16,219 nucleotides of DNA from CAYPYI01 sp964415085 (GTDB taxonomy: Bacteria; Bacillota; Clostridia; Tissierellales; Tissierellaceae). The notes under the pieces were generated by a model that saw nothing but the letters and a program-made list of their open reading frames with translations, did no database searches and was not told the origin of the DNA. This document shows, piece after piece, positions 14,367-16,219 of this stretch. The stretch lies in contig CAYPYI010000033.1 of the NCBI GenBank assembly GCA_964415085.1, positions 1 through 16,219 on the forward strand, read 5' to 3'. The position numbers and the translations under genes are program-made. The stretch's first letter is position 1; every line of letters starts with the position of its first letter.

Positions 14367-14405
14367 ATCATCCTATGTTCAAAATAAATTATAGGAGGAT
14401 TTGAA

Positions 14406-15251
14406 ATGATTGATAATTTATACAAAGAAGTAGAAAAATTAGGACCTATATGTGTTGGGTTAGATACTGATTTAAATTATTTACCTAAAAAAATTAAATC
14501 AAGAAATAATCATATCTCTGATATGCTTTTTGATTTTAATAAATCAGTTATAGATAGTACTATTGATTTAGTTCCAACATATAAAGTACAAATTGCTTAT
14601 TATGAAAGATATGGAATTGAAGGACTTATTGCTTATAAAAGAACTTTAGAATATCTAAAATATTCTAATAGTATCTCAATAGCTGATGTTAAAAGAGGAG
14701 ATATTGCTGCAAGTGCACAAATGTATGCCAAAGCTCATTTTGAAGGTGACTTTGAAGCAGATATGCTTACTGTTAGCCCATATATGGGTTATGAAACATT
14801 GGACCCTTTTCTAGAATATTTAGACAAAGGCAAATCAATATTTGTATTACTTAGAACTTCAAATGATGGTGCAAAAGATATTCAATATAAAGAATCTGAA
14901 GATAAATATATATATAATCATATTGGAGATAAGTTACAAAAAATTGCATCAAGCTATAAAGGTAGCTCAGGATATAGTAATTTAGGTCTTGTTGTAGGTG
15001 CAAAAGATAAAATTGACGCAAATGAAATAAGAAATAGATATAACGATTTATATTTTCTAATACCAGGATATGGCTATCAGGGTGGTACTGGAGAAGACAT
15101 TCGCCTTTACTTAAATGATTTAAATGGAGGCATAGTCAATTCTTCAAGAGGAATCTTACTTAACTACAAAAAACATGATGATGGTGAAGAAAAATTTGAA
15201 AAATATACAAGAGAAGCTGTTTTAAATATGAAAAAAGACATATTAGGTTAA
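14406..15251 (+). CDS. pyrF: Orotidine 5'-phosphate decarboxylase, type 2
   Basis: Catalyses the last step of UMP synthesis, the decarboxylation of OMP, in the cytoplasm. At 281 residues it belongs to the longer type-2 group found in clostridia and mycobacteria (type 1 is about 230). The catalytic array is in IADVKRGDIAASA (92-104), with Asp94, Lys96 and Asp99. Lys60 in VPTYKVQIAYYE and the phosphate-binding GYGYQGGTGEDIR and NSSRGIL segments are also present. The start is set by TAGGAGG seven bases before the ATG. It is first in a two-gene operon with pyrE 12 bases downstream, under the PyrR attenuator. The pair covers the two UMP-synthase steps. Confidence 0.95.
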   Translation: MIDNLYKEVEKLGPICVGLDTDLNYLPKKIKSRNNHISDMLFDFNKSVIDSTIDLVPTYKVQIAYYERYGIEGLIAYKRTLEYLKYSNSISIADVKRGDIAASAQMYAKAHFEGDFEADMLTVSPYMGYETLDPFLEYLDKGKSIFVLLRTSNDGAKDIQYKESEDKYIYNHIGDKLQKIASSYKGSSGYSNLGLVVGAKDKIDANEIRNRYNDLYFLIPGYGYQGGTGEDIRLYLNDLNGGIVNSSRGILLNYKKHDDGEEKFEKYTREAVLNMKKDILG

Positions 15252-15263
15252 GGGGGAAATATA

Positions 15264-15833
15264 ATGATAATTAATGAATTAAAAGAATCAAATGCATTAC
15301 TTGAAGGCCACTTCTTACTTTCTTCTGGAAGACATAGTGATAGATATATACAATGTGCAAAGCTTTTATCTCATCCTAACTTAGCTGAAAAAGCAGTAAA
15401 AAAAATAACTGATCAAATTACAGAAGATGTAGATTTAATTGTAGGACCTGCCATGGGTGGAATACTTGTAAGCTATGAAGTTGCAAGACAACTTAATACT
15501 GAAAGTATATTCCTTGAAAGAAATCAAGACTCTGGTGAATTTGAAGTAAGACGTGGGTTTGAAATAAAAAAAGGACAAAAAGTAGTTGTAACTGAAGATG
15601 TTATAACAACAGGTAAAAGTATCTTAGAAGCTATTAAAGTTGTTGAAGCTCATGGTGCTGAAGTAGTAGCTCTTGTTACTTTAGTAGATAGACAAACTCA
15701 TTCTCTAGATAACGATTATAAAATCTATTCTGGAACGAAAATTAATTTTGATACATTTGATAAAGATAACTGCCCTCTTTGTAAAGAAAATGTAGAACTT
15801 ACAAAACCTGGTAGTAGAAAAATATTTAAATAA
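15264..15833 (+). CDS. pyrE: Orotate phosphoribosyltransferase
   Basis: Joins orotate to PRPP to make OMP, the substrate of the preceding gene product. Its 189 residues are normal for the clostridial form. The PRPP signature is VVVTEDVITTGKS (107-119). SSGRHSDRY (20-28) and GPAMGGILVS (61-70) are the substrate and pyrophosphate loops, and FEVRRGFEIKKG (93-104) is the flexible catalytic loop. The C-terminus carries the DNCPLCKEN motif seen in this branch. A GGGGG ribosome site lies before the ATG. It is last in the pyrFE operon, followed directly by a terminator. Confidence 0.95.
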   Translation: MIINELKESNALLEGHFLLSSGRHSDRYIQCAKLLSHPNLAEKAVKKITDQITEDVDLIVGPAMGGILVSYEVARQLNTESIFLERNQDSGEFEVRRGFEIKKGQKVVVTEDVITTGKSILEAIKVVEAHGAEVVALVTLVDRQTHSLDNDYKIYSGTKINFDTFDKDNCPLCKENVELTKPGSRKIFK

Positions 15834-15835
15834 TT

Positions 15836-15860
15836 AAAGCTGCCTTATGGCAGCTTTTTC
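15836..15860. terminator. Bidirectional terminator between pyrE and the convergent small gene
   Basis: A perfect nine-bp stem AAAGCTGCC/GGCAGCTTT (15836-15844 with 15849-15857) with loop TTAT, three bases past the pyrE stop codon. The plus side continues TTC. The minus side, serving the convergent gene that ends at 15861, continues TTTAATTATTT. Confidence 0.85.
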
Positions 15861-16154
15861 TTAACTCCTAAAAAACATATCCATCTTTTCTTTAATGTTT
15901 TCTCCTGAGACTACTCTAGCAATAGGTATATCGTCATTTGTCATGCTCATTAATTCATTAATATTTTCTTCACTAAAAGCTCCGCATGTTTCTATTGCAC
16001 CAAAATCATCATAATATAGTTTAAGAACTAATCTCTTTGCTTGTGAATAATTATTTACAGTATAGATGTAACTCTCCATATTATCTGTTTTAAATACACA
16101 GTGGTCCTTACTAGTATCATAATCTCCCATTAACAAAAATGCATATTTTTTCAT
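15861..16154 (-). CDS. DUF6506-type small protein of unknown function
   Basis: A 97-residue cytoplasmic protein. It matches my memory of the DUF6506 pattern: MKKYAFLLMGDYDTSKDHCVF at the start (1-21), a TVNNYSQAKRLVLKLYYDDFGAIETCGAFSEE core (32-63), and a closing IARVVSGE. No catalytic residues are known for the family. A conserved Cys is present in ETCGAF and a second in DHCVF. The start is fixed by AGGAGGG six bases before the ATG. A TATAAT at 16173-16178 on the minus strand is its likely -10 box, with a poor -35. It is transcribed alone, convergent with pyrE, so no function can be drawn from context. Confidence 0.8.
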   Translation of the reverse strand: MKKYAFLLMGDYDTSKDHCVFKTDNMESYIYTVNNYSQAKRLVLKLYYDDFGAIETCGAFSEENINELMSMTNDDIPIARVVSGENIKEKMDMFFRS

Positions 16155-16172
16155 TTTATCCCTCCTATATAT

Positions 16173-16178
16173 ATTATA
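16173..16178 (-). promoter_or_regulatory. Candidate -10 box of the DUF6506 gene
   Basis: A perfect TATAAT on the minus strand, about six bases before the AGGAGG of the gene. The -35 position (16196-16201) reads CACTTA and matches poorly. The transcript would have a very short leader. Confidence 0.45.
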
Positions 16179-16219
16179 TCCTTAAATTTAATTTTTAAGT
16201 GTATAATTTTGCTTATTTA

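Noticed and set aside
14304..14377. Pairing of AGGATGA (14307-14313) with TCATCCT (14368-14374) as the pyr antiterminator
   Set aside because: This pairing encloses the terminator stem rather than competing with it. The GAAAGGA/TCCTTTC pairing is exclusive and fits the known PyrR mechanism better.

Overview
This 16.2 kb window is very AT-rich DNA, dense with genes that nearly all carry strong AGGAGG-type ribosome sites. It looks like a chromosomal stretch of an anaerobic, low-GC Gram-positive bacterium of the class Clostridia. Supporting signs are two clostridial-type ferredoxin/MinD fusion ATPases, a PyrR-type attenuator, an S-layer-homology protein and a long type-2 OMP decarboxylase. A family such as Peptostreptococcaceae is only a guess. 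No mobile element, CRISPR array, rRNA or tRNA was seen. One 100-N assembly gap (1464-1563) removes the start of the first gene.

Layout, left to right. At 1-128 there are leftward promoters for a gene outside the window. From 129 to 5949, five leftward genes follow: an aldehyde dehydrogenase whose start is lost in the gap, a MATE exporter, an M18 aminopeptidase, an unrecognised 211-residue protein, and a secreted SLH protein coupled to it. From 5950 to 8351 is a compact leftward four-gene operon, NifX-like / ferredoxin-ATPase / ferredoxin-ATPase / NifX-like. It resembles the anaerobe-specific 'orange protein' (ORP) type of cluster. Its promoter carries a 20-bp palindrome over the -35 box, and yjbQ is divergent from it.

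From 8907 to 12122 is a leftward ABC importer (ATPase, permease, lipoprotein) led by a cobalamin riboswitch with a transcription terminator, so the cargo is most likely a corrinoid. From 12154 to 14176 is a leftward pair, a divergent arginase-superfamily protein followed by diaminopropionate ammonia-lyase, probably a nitrogen-scavenging unit. From 14241 to 15857 is a rightward pyrF-pyrE operon with promoter, PyrR binding loop, antiterminator, terminator and end terminator. The window closes with a leftward DUF6506-type small protein.

The least explained parts are the ORP-like operon with its palindromic operator candidate, the arginase-like/dpaL pair, and the SLH plus 211-residue protein pair. 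The two RNA attenuators (B12 and PyrR) are of known classes but are well resolved here down to alternative pairings. All structures were read by eye and none was folded or searched computationally.
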